Shown here one piece after another: positions 9,143 through 16,290 of a stretch of DNA of 36,812 nt (position 1 is the stretch's first letter; the number at the start of each line of letters is the position of its first letter). Origin of the DNA: Thermocrinis sp. (lineage in GTDB: Bacteria; Aquificota; Aquificia; Aquificales; Aquificaceae); assembly GCA_020833645.1 (NCBI GenBank), contig JAJHRQ010000014.1:1-36812 (forward strand), read 5' to 3'. Below the pieces are notes generated by a model, which did no database searches, was not told the origin of the DNA, and was given only the letters and a program-made list of their open reading frames with translations. The translations under genes were made by a program, and so were the position numbers.

Positions 9143-9655
9143 CTACTTCTTTTTCGGCAAAAGGGCAAAGGTCAAAAAGTTTCCTTCCCTTTTGGGTGGT
9201 CCCTCAAGTTGCCCACAGTCTGAGAGCTCCTCCACGATCCTATTGACCAATCTATCTCCCAGTTCTGGATGGGCGTTTTCCCTACCCTTGAACCTTATTC
9301 TAACCCTCACCTTGTCCCCATCTTCCAAGAATTCTCTCATGTGCTTTAGTTTTACCTTAAGGTCGTGCTCATCGATACGCAAGGAAAGGTTAATATCCTT
9401 TACGTCCATAGAGTGTTCCCTTTGTTTCTTCCTTGCCTCCTTTTCTTTCTTTTTTAGTTCATACAAAAACTTTCCGTAATCTAATAGCTTACAAACAGGA
9501 GGGTTGGCGTTTGGGGCTACTTCCACCAGGTCCAACCCCCTTTCCTCTGCAATTCTTAAAGCCTCCTGAAGCGGCACTATGCCTATCTGCTTTCCATCTT
9601 GGTCAATAAGCCTAACCTCTTTTGCCCTTATTTGTCTGTTTACCCTATACTCCAT
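9143..9655 (-). CDS. infC: Translation initiation factor IF-3
   Basis: 170 residues with the two-domain IF-3 layout. The N-domain begins YRVNRQIRAKEVRLID and holds DLVEVAPNANPPVCKLLDYGK; a lysine-rich linker follows (about residues 75-90); the C-domain carries DKVRVRIRFKGRENAH and ends in LTFALLPKKK. IF-3 keeps ribosomal subunits apart and checks the start codon. The frame is open to a TTG at 9667, but GGAGGT lies 4 nt before the ATG at 9655, and the conserved MEYRVNRQIRA starts there. The start overlaps the end of the upstream membrane-protein gene by 11 bp. Confidence 0.96.
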   Translation of the reverse strand: MEYRVNRQIRAKEVRLIDQDGKQIGIVPLQEALRIAEERGLDLVEVAPNANPPVCKLLDYGKFLYELKKKEKEARKKQREHSMDVKDINLSLRIDEHDLKVKLKHMREFLEDGDKVRVRIRFKGRENAHPELGDRLVNRIVEELSDCGQLEGPPKREGNFLTFALLPKKK

Positions 9656-10067
9656 GCGCACCTCCAAAAGTTTTTATTAGAATTAAAGTTGAAAGCAAAA
9701 AGTTTATAAACAGAAGGGCTGTGGATAACAAAGAAAACCTTCTGAACTTAATTCTCTTTGGATGATTGTAATCAATCTTGTCTATATCCCCCAACTCCCT
9801 CTTGAGATTTTTTAGGTAGAAAGACAGCCCTACGTTCAACGCCAGACCAACCATAAGCAGGAACGCATATACTTTTTCATCAGCTATTAAAAGATAAAAC
9901 AAAAGCATAAAAAATGCAAGTTTGTAAAACCTCCAGAGAATCCTTCCATAAAATCTACCCGCAAGATTTTTGTCCTTTTCGGTCCGCAAGAGAACAGGTG
10001 CTACCAAAAAGACTATGGAAAACAGCGTACCTGTGTAAAGGGAAAGGATAAGCCTTTCAAACATCAA
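9645..10067 (-). CDS. DUF4149-like membrane protein
   Basis: 140 residues with about four transmembrane helices. The N-terminal segment LYTGTLFSIVFLVAPVLLRT, followed by AGRFYGRILWRFYK, resembles DUF4149/TMEM205-like proteins, whose function is unknown. The first helix pair is followed by a hydrophilic loop (GDIDKIDYNHPKRIKFRR) and a final hydrophobic helix. Its start overlaps the thioesterase stop by 11 bp and its stop overlaps the infC start, so it sits inside a tightly coupled leftward operon. Two consecutive ATG codons make the exact start ambiguous by one residue. Confidence 0.65.
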   Translation of the reverse strand: MMFERLILSLYTGTLFSIVFLVAPVLLRTEKDKNLAGRFYGRILWRFYKLAFFMLLFYLLIADEKVYAFLLMVGLALNVGLSFYLKNLKRELGDIDKIDYNHPKRIKFRRFSLLSTALLFINFLLSTLILIKTFGGAHGV

Positions 10068-10437
10068 AAAGTTCCCTTACCTTTTTGGGAATAGATATTA
10101 GTCTGCCCCCTTTAACAAAGCAGTGCTTAGTTCTTCCCTCCGCCCTCAGGCTGTCCTCTACAGACACCCGGTAGCTAAAGCTGAAAAAATATCTGTCCAT
10201 AATATCCAATTTTATTTCCACGCACACCTCTTCATCGTAAAGGATGGGCTTTTTAAACCTACACTCTGCCTCCAAAAGGACAACTTCATAGCCCTCTTCC
10301 CTCAACTTGGAGTAGGGAATCCCCAGACTTCTGAGTAGCTCGCCCCTTGCCTCTTCAAAGAGCCTGAAGTAGTTTGAATGATGCATAACACCCTGCGCAT
10401 CCGTTTCGTAAAATTGCACCCTCCTTCTGTAGATCAC
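10057..10437 (-). CDS. ybgC: YbgC/4HBT-family acyl-CoA thioesterase
   Basis: 126-residue hot-dog fold protein. The signature YETDAQGVMHHSNYFRLFEE near the N-terminus contains the catalytic aspartate (YETDAQG) of the YbgC/4-hydroxybenzoyl-CoA thioesterase group and the following long helix. Members hydrolyse short or aromatic acyl-CoA or acyl-ACP thioesters; the substrate here cannot be deduced. The ATG overlaps the pilB stop by 4 nt (ATGA), so it is coupled to the secretion ATPase. It lies next to lipid-independent genes rather than tol-pal, where E. coli ybgC sits. Confidence 0.85.
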   Translation of the reverse strand: MIYRRRVQFYETDAQGVMHHSNYFRLFEEARGELLRSLGIPYSKLREEGYEVVLLEAECRFKKPILYDEEVCVEIKLDIMDRYFFSFSYRVSVEDSLRAEGRTKHCFVKGGRLISIPKKVRELFDV

Positions 10438-12134
10438 TTTGCGAGAACCCTCTCCACCTCAGCTATATCTGTTATTCCTCTACGCACCTTTAATATTCCC
10501 GCCTCATAGAGGGTGCGCATACCCTTCCTTTTAGCAAGCTCTCTTATGTCTTCTGCGGTGGCACCTTTAACGATAAGCCTTCTTATTTCCTCGTCCACCT
10601 CTAAAATCTCATGAACTGCGGTTCTTCCTTTGTAGCCAGTTCCCTTACATTCATCACACCCCTTTGGGTTAGCCTTGTATATGGTTATATTCTCGTCTAA
10701 GCTTTTCAACACTCCCAATCTAACCAAAGCTTCCTTCGGAGTATCATCTACAAGCTTACACTTGGGACACAGTTTTCTTACTAACCTCTGTGCTACCACA
10801 AGTATTAGAGATGAACCCACTAAGAAGGGCTCTATACCCATATCAACAAGCCTTGTTATAGAAGAGGGAGCATCGTTGGTGTGCAAGGTAGAAAAAACCA
10901 AATGACCCGTAAGGGCTGCTCTTATGCCTATCTCTGCAGTTTCCGTATCTCTTATCTCACCTATGAGGATTATATCCGGGTCCTGTCTTAAGAAGGCTCT
11001 TAGAACTGTAGCAAAGGTAAGTCCTATTCTTTCGTTAACCTGTACCTGATTTAATCCGGGGATAGAAACCTCCACCGGGTCCTCTGCAGTCATTATGTTA
11101 ACATCGGGCGTGTTGCGTTCCATCAATGCAGCATACAAAGTAGTCGTTTTTCCCGAACCCGTCGGACCAGTTACCAAGATCATACCCCAAGGTTTCCAAA
11201 TTGCCTTTCTAAACTTTTCAAGGTCATCGGGTTCAAACCCAAGGTCCTCCAATCTCACACTTAAATACTTCTCTGCTTCCTGTATTCTCATAACTATCTT
11301 TTCACCATACACTAAGGGAACAGTAGAAACCCTTAGGTCTACCTTTTTATTACCTATCTTTGCCCTTATCCTACCATCCTGGGGCTTACGTCTCTCAGAA
11401 ATATCCAGATCTGCCATTATCTTAAACCTTGTAGTAAGTGCATCTTTGATATTTATGGGAAGTTCATGAAATATCCTTAGCACACCATCGACCCTATACC
11501 TAACTACTAGCTTTTTTTCCTGAGGCTCTATGTGTATATCGGATGCACCCAAATTTACTGCCTCCATAATAAGAAAGTTTGCAAGCCTGACTATGGGTGC
11601 TTCTCCAGTTTCTTTACTTATAGCATCCAAAAATAGTTCTGATTCTGATGTTTCTATCTCTATTTCGCTAACCTCGCTAATTTCCTCAAGTATGTCCTGT
11701 GTTTGTGGATATAGCCTGTTTAGTATACCTTCTATTGTTTTTTTAGGCGCTGCGTAGGACACTATGTTGTCAATCTTGCTGGCAAATCTCAGCTCATTTA
11801 TGGCGGATTGATTGAAAGGATTGACCATGACTACGGTTAGCTTGCCATCTTGATAGGAAACTGGCGCAATTAAATGCTTTTTTAGGATATCTTGAGGTAT
11901 TTTGTTGAGGATCCCGGCGGGTATGTTTATGCTTTTTAAGTCACCTTTCCACAACTTTTGTGGTGTATATTTTGTGTAAAAATCTAAAAGTTTTTCGTCA
12001 TTCATAAAACCAAGTCTTAGAAGGGTTGTTATAATGTCTTCGTTCTTTTCCTTGGAAGAGATTGCTTTTTGGGCTTGGTCTTTTGTTATGTATCCGACCC
12101 TACTAAGAAATTCTAGAAGCCTTGCCTCATCCAT
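10434..12134 (-). CDS. pilB: Type IV pilus / type II secretion assembly ATPase (PilB/GspE family)
   Basis: 566 residues. An N-terminal GspE_N-type domain (about residues 1-150) is followed by the ATPase: Walker A GPTGSGKTTTLYAAL, Asp box TAEDPVE, Walker B RQDPDIILIGEIRD and His box TGHLVFSTLHTNDA. A tetracysteine zinc motif (CPKC then CDEC) lies in the C-terminal part. Such hexameric ATPases drive pilin or pseudopilin polymerisation at the inner membrane. Whether this is PilB or GspE cannot be settled without the missing neighbours. The frame extends to 12164, but the ATG at 12134 has GAGGAAG about 7 nt upstream and reduces the overlap with panB to 8 nt. Confidence 0.88.
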   Translation of the reverse strand: MDEARLLEFLSRVGYITKDQAQKAISSKEKNEDIITTLLRLGFMNDEKLLDFYTKYTPQKLWKGDLKSINIPAGILNKIPQDILKKHLIAPVSYQDGKLTVVMVNPFNQSAINELRFASKIDNIVSYAAPKKTIEGILNRLYPQTQDILEEISEVSEIEIETSESELFLDAISKETGEAPIVRLANFLIMEAVNLGASDIHIEPQEKKLVVRYRVDGVLRIFHELPINIKDALTTRFKIMADLDISERRKPQDGRIRAKIGNKKVDLRVSTVPLVYGEKIVMRIQEAEKYLSVRLEDLGFEPDDLEKFRKAIWKPWGMILVTGPTGSGKTTTLYAALMERNTPDVNIMTAEDPVEVSIPGLNQVQVNERIGLTFATVLRAFLRQDPDIILIGEIRDTETAEIGIRAALTGHLVFSTLHTNDAPSSITRLVDMGIEPFLVGSSLILVVAQRLVRKLCPKCKLVDDTPKEALVRLGVLKSLDENITIYKANPKGCDECKGTGYKGRTAVHEILEVDEEIRRLIVKGATAEDIRELAKRKGMRTLYEAGILKVRRGITDIAEVERVLAK

Positions 12135-12921
12135 AGCTTTCTTCCTCAGAAGGAAAGCTTCCACTCTCTACATCCCTTTTGAACTCTTCCAAAGCCTTTC
12201 TAAAGAGCTCTGCAGAGTTCAGGTATCTCCTGACAAACTTTGGCTTTATATCTTCCACTAACCCCACAAGGTCGTAAAAAACGAGAACTTGCCCGTGGCA
12301 ATAGGGCCCCGCCCCTATGCCTATCGTTATAGACCTAGCAGATTGTGTGAGCTCCTTGGCAAGCTCTGTGGGCATTGCTTCGAGCACTATCATAAATGCA
12401 CCCGCTTCTTCTAATATTTTAAAATCCTTCTTAACTCTTTCTGCCTCCTCCTCCCTACCAACCACCCTGTAGCCTCCTATTGTATTTATCTTCTGAGGAG
12501 TAAAACCCAGATGCCCAACCACTGGAATGCCTATACGTACAAGCTTATAAACCAAATCCGCTATCTCTTCTCCTCCTTCCAACTTAACCGCGTTGGCTCC
12601 ACCTTCCTTTATTAGCCTACCACAATTTTCGATGGCTTTTTCCACGCTAACTTGATAGCTCATAAAGGGCATATCTGCTATAACAAAGCTTTCCTTGGCT
12701 CCCCTTCTGACTGCCTTTGTGTGATAGATCATTTCCTCTACGGTGACCTCCAAGGTGGAGTCTTTCCCCTGAAAAACCATACCCAAAGAATCACCTACCA
12801 GTATGCAATCTATACCAACCTGTTCACACAGTTTGGCAGATAGATAATCATAAGTGGAGATCATGGTGATCTTTTGTCCCTTTTCCTTTTTATTGAAAAG
12901 GGTCCGAATGGTGGTTTTCAT
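12127..12921 (-). CDS. panB: 3-methyl-2-oxobutanoate hydroxymethyltransferase
   Basis: 264 residues, the family length. PanB adds a one-carbon unit from methylene-tetrahydrofolate to alpha-ketoisovalerate to form ketopantoate, the first committed step of pantothenate and CoA synthesis. Signatures include TMISTYDYLSAKLCEQVG at the N-terminus, the metal-binding ILVGDSLGMVFQG, DMPFMSYQ, VKLEGG and the VVGHLGFTPQ segment. Its ATG shares one base with the stop of the preceding gene (TAATG), and its end overlaps pilB by 8 nt. Confidence 0.97.
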   Translation of the reverse strand: MKTTIRTLFNKKEKGQKITMISTYDYLSAKLCEQVGIDCILVGDSLGMVFQGKDSTLEVTVEEMIYHTKAVRRGAKESFVIADMPFMSYQVSVEKAIENCGRLIKEGGANAVKLEGGEEIADLVYKLVRIGIPVVGHLGFTPQKINTIGGYRVVGREEEAERVKKDFKILEEAGAFMIVLEAMPTELAKELTQSARSITIGIGAGPYCHGQVLVFYDLVGLVEDIKPKFVRRYLNSAELFRKALEEFKRDVESGSFPSEEESYG

Positions 12922-13238
12922 TAACTGCTACCCTCTTGCGTAGCCACCTCTGCTTCTATGGCGTTCAAGGCATTGACCAGCTCACCAGCCAAAGTTCTGA
13001 TGGATTCAAGGTTTTGCATATCCCTAAGTTCTCTTATCAAAGGAAAGAGAACCTCCAAAAGCTTGTCCTTCTGAGGTCCCTCTCCTACCTTTATCTGATA
13101 AGCCCCTGCCACTAGAGGGTTCATAATAGCCTGCATTATCTCTTTTACTTGGCGTTTATCTTCCGCTGTGCTCAAAGCTTGCAGTTCAGTGTATATTTTC
13201 TTCAAAAGCCCTATGCCAAGCTCAAATTCCTTTGACAT
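12921..13238 (-). CDS. Conserved-looking helical hypothetical protein
   Basis: 105 residues, soluble, almost entirely predicted helical (FELGIGLLKKIYTELQAL, DMQNLESIRTLAGELVNAL), with an acidic C-terminus. I do not recognise the family. It has a good AGGAGG-type ribosome binding site upstream of the ATG and is translationally coupled to panB by a TAATG overlap, so it is very likely a real gene and the first of the leftward panB-pilB-ybgC-infC run. It has no cysteines, no signal peptide and no membrane segment. Confidence 0.7.
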   Translation of the reverse strand: MSKEFELGIGLLKKIYTELQALSTAEDKRQVKEIMQAIMNPLVAGAYQIKVGEGPQKDKLLEVLFPLIRELRDMQNLESIRTLAGELVNALNAIEAEVATQEGSS

Positions 13239-13350
13239 TATACTCCTCCTCTAGGTTTCCTCTTATTGATAACCGCAATCTTTTTTATTATACAAGATAT
13301 ATAGGGAGGCTGTTTTAGAATTTCCACTGTGACACCTTTTAAACGTCATT

Positions 13351-13690
13351 TTAAAACTCAACCCTGACTGCTACGCCACGAAGCTTTCCATGAGGAAATC
13401 TGTAATACTCCACAAAGTTTGGTGTAACACGCTTTAGAAGACTAAAAAGTTTCCAGATTAACTTATCTGTGTATATGTATTCAACTCCGTAGAATATGGC
13501 TCTTTCGTGGATCCCTACCGATTTTAACTCTTTATCAATGTCTAATACTTCCATATATCCGTATCTAATCTCCACAAGCCTAAGTCCCGGTGTGATACTT
13601 CCTTTTAAGAAAGTACTTACACCAAAAGGTTCCTCTTTCTTTACCAAAGATAGAAAGACATTGTTCTCGTATAGTATCTTTCTTTCAACT
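13351..13690 (-). pseudogene. kup: C-terminal remnant of a KUP-type potassium transporter
   Basis: The open frame runs to 13722, but only residues after about position 13 look native. They match the cytosolic C-terminal domain of Kup proteins: LYENNVFLSLVKKEEPFGV, RLVEIRYGYMEVLDID, AIFYGVEYIYTDKLIW and FVEYYRFPHGKLRGVAVRVEF at the end. A Kup transporter is normally over 600 residues with 12 transmembrane helices; everything upstream is missing here and replaced by a CRISPR-type repeat and leader-like repeat at 13682 onward. The first codons of the frame (MKGVPSCVLCGVE) are translated repeat sequence. I infer a dead fragment. The kup assignment is from memory of the family motif. Confidence 0.6.
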
Positions 13691-13710
13691 CCACACAGTA
13701 CACAAGAGGG
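13682..13710 (-). CRISPR. Degenerate solo CRISPR-type repeat (copy A)
   Basis: On the minus strand this ends in GTGTGGAGTTGAAAG, and it matches the copy at 36558-36586 at about 22 of 29 positions, with the 3' 15 identical. There is no second repeat or spacer; the Kup fragment begins directly after it. It is listed as CRISPR because the copy-B sequence looks like the 29-30 bp repeats I recall from Aquificales. Confidence 0.4.
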
Positions 13711-13822
13711 TACCCCTTTCAAATGAAGTTAATTTTCCGAAATCCGAGATCATGCAAAGTTGAGTATGTTATTGTCAAATTTAAATCCTTGTTTCCCAAT
13801 GTTTTCCACCACTGACCATAAT

Positions 13823-13870
13823 TACGGCATTATGGCATTACATAATTACAGCTTTACGGTTTTACGGCGA
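13823..13870 (+). promoter_or_regulatory. Six tandem octamers, candidate operator for the RHH gene
   Basis: Six direct 8-bp units with consensus TACGGCAT run without gaps: 13823, 13831, 13839, 13847, 13855 and 13863. The array ends 5 bp before the -10 box TATAAT (13876-13881) and covers the -35 position, so binding there would block transcription of the gene that starts at 13890. Tandem short direct repeats are the usual targets of ribbon-helix-helix repressors. Confidence 0.6.
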
Positions 13871-13875
13871 GAGTA

Positions 13876-13881
13876 TATAAT
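13876..13881 (+). promoter_or_regulatory. TATAAT -10 box of the RHH gene
   Basis: A perfect TATAAT 8 nt before the ATG at 13890. TTTACG at 13853-13858 is 17 bp upstream and inside the octamer array. No Shine-Dalgarno is present, again suggesting a leaderless transcript. Confidence 0.5.
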
Positions 13882-13889
13882 TAAAACCT

Positions 13890-14081
13890 ATGGGACGCAA
13901 AAAGAAGAAAATGGTAAAAACCACGATTTTACTACTTTCCGATGTGCATCAAGCCCTCCGCATAGAAGCCATAACCAAGAAAATGTCCATGGGAGAACTC
14001 ATTGTCCAAAAGCTAAAGGAGTTAGAAGAATACAAGCAAAAATACGGTGGAGTCGTGAAGGCTAAGGACTATCTCATTTAG
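13890..14081 (+). CDS. Small ribbon-helix-helix-like DNA-binding protein
   Basis: 63 residues. A basic N-terminus (MGRKKKKMVK) precedes a beta-strand (TTILLLSDVH) and two helices (HQALRIEAITKKMSMGELIV and a charged coiled helix), the pattern of CopG/Arc-type ribbon-helix-helix proteins, which act as dimers and often regulate plasmid, phage or toxin-antitoxin operons. No toxin gene lies next to it. Six tandem octamers directly upstream look like its own operator. It is embedded in the leader-like repeat and is absent from the other copy. The fold is inferred from pattern only. Confidence 0.6.
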   Translation: MGRKKKKMVKTTILLLSDVHQALRIEAITKKMSMGELIVQKLKELEEYKQKYGGVVKAKDYLI

Positions 14082-14112
14082 GAAGACTACACCCTATTCA
14101 GTTGCCAAGTTG

Positions 14113-14134
14113 ACAAGGGTCCTCGTGGGACCCT
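14113..14134. repeat. GGGTCC/GGACCC hairpin within the dispersed repeat, copy A
   Basis: GGGTCC-TCGTG-GGACCC forms a 6-bp perfect stem 30-50 bp after the RHH stop codon. The same element at 36234-36250 has a 7-bp stem with a 3-nt loop. It lacks a clear T-run after it in copy A, so terminator function is uncertain. Confidence 0.5.
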
Positions 14135-14228
14135 CAGTTCCCTAACAGGGCAACAAAATTATAACAAACTTTCAGTCTAAGGTTTCCAAGTAGCCAAAGC
14201 CCTGCCCGGTTCTGACGCCCAAGCCGAA

Positions 14229-14752
14229 GATGTCAACTTTTGGCATTAATAGACTGGGCTGATACGCTTAGAGATATGAAGGCGATACAAGTAATAGAAG
14301 AAATACTAAGCAAAGCTTTTAAGCGACATAGGTTTCCCGTAAGCCTAAAAGCAGAAGCTGTGCTCCTCTACTTTAAGGGACTTTCTCTAAGAACAGTAAG
14401 GGAGTCCCTACTTCACAAGGGTTATTAGGGAAAGCTCTTCAGGCAATATATACGATTGCTATTTGGGTCTATAAGGTTTGCCTGTGTTTGTGCATCTTTC
14501 AGGAAGGAGGGACTCTTGGACAGCTAAATTGGTTCTTTACAACACAAAGGCAAAGGGATGCACCACTGACAAGGGACCTTGGTATGTGAGTGCGGTCAAA
14601 GGGCTTGCAATGGAATGGCTACATGAGACTTTTGGGAAGAGGAATGAGGTTCTACAAGAGGTTTCCTTGGAATGCTAAGTATGAAACCGTCTATAGATGG
14701 TTAGCCTCTTTTATTGTCATTTATACAATCATGAACCTAAAAAGTTGACATC
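14229..14752 (+). mobile_element. Decayed insertion sequence with 13-bp terminal inverted repeats
   Basis: GATGTCAACTTTT at 14229-14241 and its exact complement AAAAGTTGACATC at 14740-14752 bound a 524-bp segment holding pieces of a DDE transposase. The element is shorter than an intact IS of this sort (usually 700 bp or more) and its gene is broken, so it cannot move by itself. I see no clear target-site duplication outside the repeats. Confidence 0.75.
14240..14749 (+). pseudogene. Transposase remnant (IS6-like DDE type)
   Basis: The pieces lie in several frames. The N-terminal part (14240-14428) gives FPVSLKAEAVLLYFKGLSLR, the family helix-turn-helix. A frame change leads to QAIYTIAIWVYK (14448-14483). 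The middle part gives TTDKGPWYVSAVKGLAMEWL and HETFGKRNE, which is the second catalytic-Asp region of IS6/IS240-like transposases. After another shift near 14640 the C-terminus reads RFYKRFPWN and ends ASFIVIYTIMNLKS with the stop inside the right terminal repeat. The first catalytic region is deleted. The family name is from motif memory. Confidence 0.7.
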
Positions 14753-15009
14753 CCCCCAAAAAGTATGGAGCCTGACCTAAAGTTCAGCTATAGTCTTGAC
14801 AGGATAACCAGTTTGAATTTTGGTTTAAGAACACCTACGGATTTTGAATACATCACTAATAAAAATAAGCACATAAACCAATACCTTATCTGGTTAAGCA
14901 TAGAGTTTTGAAGGCCTTCCTTCCTGCAAATACCTATATTGGTTGGTTGCCACAATCCAGTGGTTGCTATCTACTATTAAAGATGGCAGAAGCCTTTCTA
15001 TACCTTCCA
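14753..15009. other. Non-coding stretch between IS remnant and regulator gene
   Basis: I find no convincing gene here. The longest ATG frame (14765-14911, 48 codons) has no ribosome binding site and no recognised motif. It may be residue of an older insertion, since it sits in the same scrap zone as the Kup fragment and the IS. Confidence 0.4.
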
Positions 15010-15582
15010 CTACCTTACCTCCCATACCACTTTTTGTCCTCTTTTCATAAGCTCTTCAACCGCCTGCACCGCAGACTCAAAATCAAAGACCTTTCCTCCA
15101 AAGCCCTTTGCAAACTTCTCTGCGTCCTCTTTATTGCCAAAGGCTATGGCGGAGGGACTACAGCAGGGCACCGCCGAAGAATCTACCACATACCAAGCGG
15201 AAAAGCAGTTAATTGGGTTGCCCAAGATAAAGTCTCGGGTCATGCAAGATTGGACTTCATTGCCCTGAAGTTCCTTAAAAAGAAGAAGCCCACAGTGGGC
15301 ACAGCAGGCACAGACCGTTTTACCCCTAAGCCTATACACAAACTCTAACCGTTTGTCGGATGCCTTCCCACAGTAAGCGCATACATCTATCTCCTGAGCC
15401 TGCTTTTCTTCCTCCTTTTTCAAAAGAAGCTCCCCGTGTCTTCTTATGATCTTTCCTTCCCTCTCCAGCTCTCTAACATCCCTGTATATGGTCATGAGGG
15501 AGACGCCAAAGTGTTCTGCAAGGGTTTTAACATTGTTGTATCCCTTTGCTATGAGTTCAAGTATCTGTTCCTTCCTGTTCAT
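15010..15582 (-). CDS. DeoR-type regulator with Cys-rich NosL/TRASH-like metal-binding domain
   Basis: 190 residues. Residues 1-55 are a winged helix-turn-helix of the DeoR kind (ILELIAKGYNNVKTLAEHFG, MTIYRDVRELEREGKI). The rest carries ten cysteines: C68/C71, a dense CACCAHC cluster at 91-97, C113, C126 and the pair C140-C141 in VPCCSPSAIAF. The second half resembles NosL or TRASH domains that hold copper or other soft metals. A metal- or redox-responsive transcription factor is the natural inference; arsenite is a thiophilic ligand as well, and the gene is near aioX. The start ATG lies 6 bp after the sirtuin stop, so the two genes form an operon. Confidence 0.75.
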   Translation of the reverse strand: MNRKEQILELIAKGYNNVKTLAEHFGVSLMTIYRDVRELEREGKIIRRHGELLLKKEEEKQAQEIDVCAYCGKASDKRLEFVYRLRGKTVCACCAHCGLLLFKELQGNEVQSCMTRDFILGNPINCFSAWYVVDSSAVPCCSPSAIAFGNKEDAEKFAKGFGGKVFDFESAVQAVEELMKRGQKVVWEVR

Positions 15583-15588
15583 TTTGTA

Positions 15589-16272
15589 TTATAAATTTAA
15601 CATGGTCTGTATAAACTTTTCAACTCCCACGCTTGCCTTTTCCCTTATAACTATGTCCGCTATCTCGGATATGGGAGTGCTTTCTGGGTTTATCTCCACC
15701 ACCTTGGCACCATGCTCTTTTGCCACAAAGGGAAGAAGTCCCGCCGGATAGACAACCCCCGAGGTGCCTACAACTAAAAACACCTCACAGGACTTTGCCA
15801 AACGCTCAGCCTCTTCCAGAGCATCCATTGGCAAGCTCTCTCCAAACCAAACTACCGCTGGCCTTAAAAGCCCATTACAAAATTTACACTTTGGAGGTAT
15901 CTCCCTTAAGGGCACCTCGTAATTCTCATACTCCTTTCCACAGCTTGTGCACCGAACCCTCCATATGTTCCCATGAAGCTCTATGACCTTCTTTGTGCCC
16001 GCCCTTTGGTGTAAGCCATCCACATTTTGAGTAATTATTACCGCGTTCAGCTGTGCCAGAAGTTTGTGGGCTTTGTTGGGCTCTGCTTTACTTATAAGCT
16101 GTCTTCTCCAATCATACCACTCCCAAACCAGTTTGGGATTTTTTCTAAAAGCCTCCGGCGTTGCCAACTCTTCGGGCTTGAAGTTCTTCCAGAGCCCTTC
16201 CTTACCCCTAAAGGTGGGAATACCACTCTCCGCAGACACACCCGCCCCTGTTAAAACCACCAAATTCAGCAT
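15589..16272 (-). CDS. cobB: NAD-dependent protein deacylase (sirtuin)
   Basis: 227 residues, the length of short bacterial sirtuins. The Rossmann NAD site [15 protein letters not shown] lies at the N-terminus, followed by the catalytic [12 protein letters not shown] and the H of IELHGNIW, and a four-cysteine zinc site (CTSC, CKFC). The A-A-P-Y-R-W variation seen in desuccinylases is not evident; YDWRRQL is present, where R may bind acidic acyl groups. It removes acyl groups from lysines, for example on acetyl-CoA synthetase. The gene diverges from aioX with only 18 bp between start codons, so promoters of both must overlap or lie in the genes. Confidence 0.93.
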   Translation of the reverse strand: MLNLVVLTGAGVSAESGIPTFRGKEGLWKNFKPEELATPEAFRKNPKLVWEWYDWRRQLISKAEPNKAHKLLAQLNAVIITQNVDGLHQRAGTKKVIELHGNIWRVRCTSCGKEYENYEVPLREIPPKCKFCNGLLRPAVVWFGESLPMDALEEAERLAKSCEVFLVVGTSGVVYPAGLLPFVAKEHGAKVVEINPESTPISEIADIVIREKASVGVEKFIQTMLNL

Positions 16273-16290
16273 AAGATTTAATTTTTAACC

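Larger units (their letters stand above)
13711..14150. repeat. Leader-like dispersed repeat, copy A
   Basis: Positions 13711-13870 match, in inverted orientation, the stretch 36353-36515, including ACCCCTTTCAAATGAAG, the CCGAGATCATGCAAAG segment and the octamer array. Positions 14090-14136 match 36232-36280, including TTCAGTTGCCAAGTTGACA and the hairpin GGGTCC...GGACCC. Between these two blocks copy A holds the ribbon-helix-helix gene; copy B has about 70 bp of unrelated sequence there instead. Confidence 0.75.

Noticed and set aside
14765-14911. 48-codon frame after the IS remnant
   Set aside because: No ribosome site, no recognised motif and no conserved context.
14765-15009. Target-site duplication of the IS remnant
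   Set aside because: The bases flanking the 13-bp ends do not match each other.
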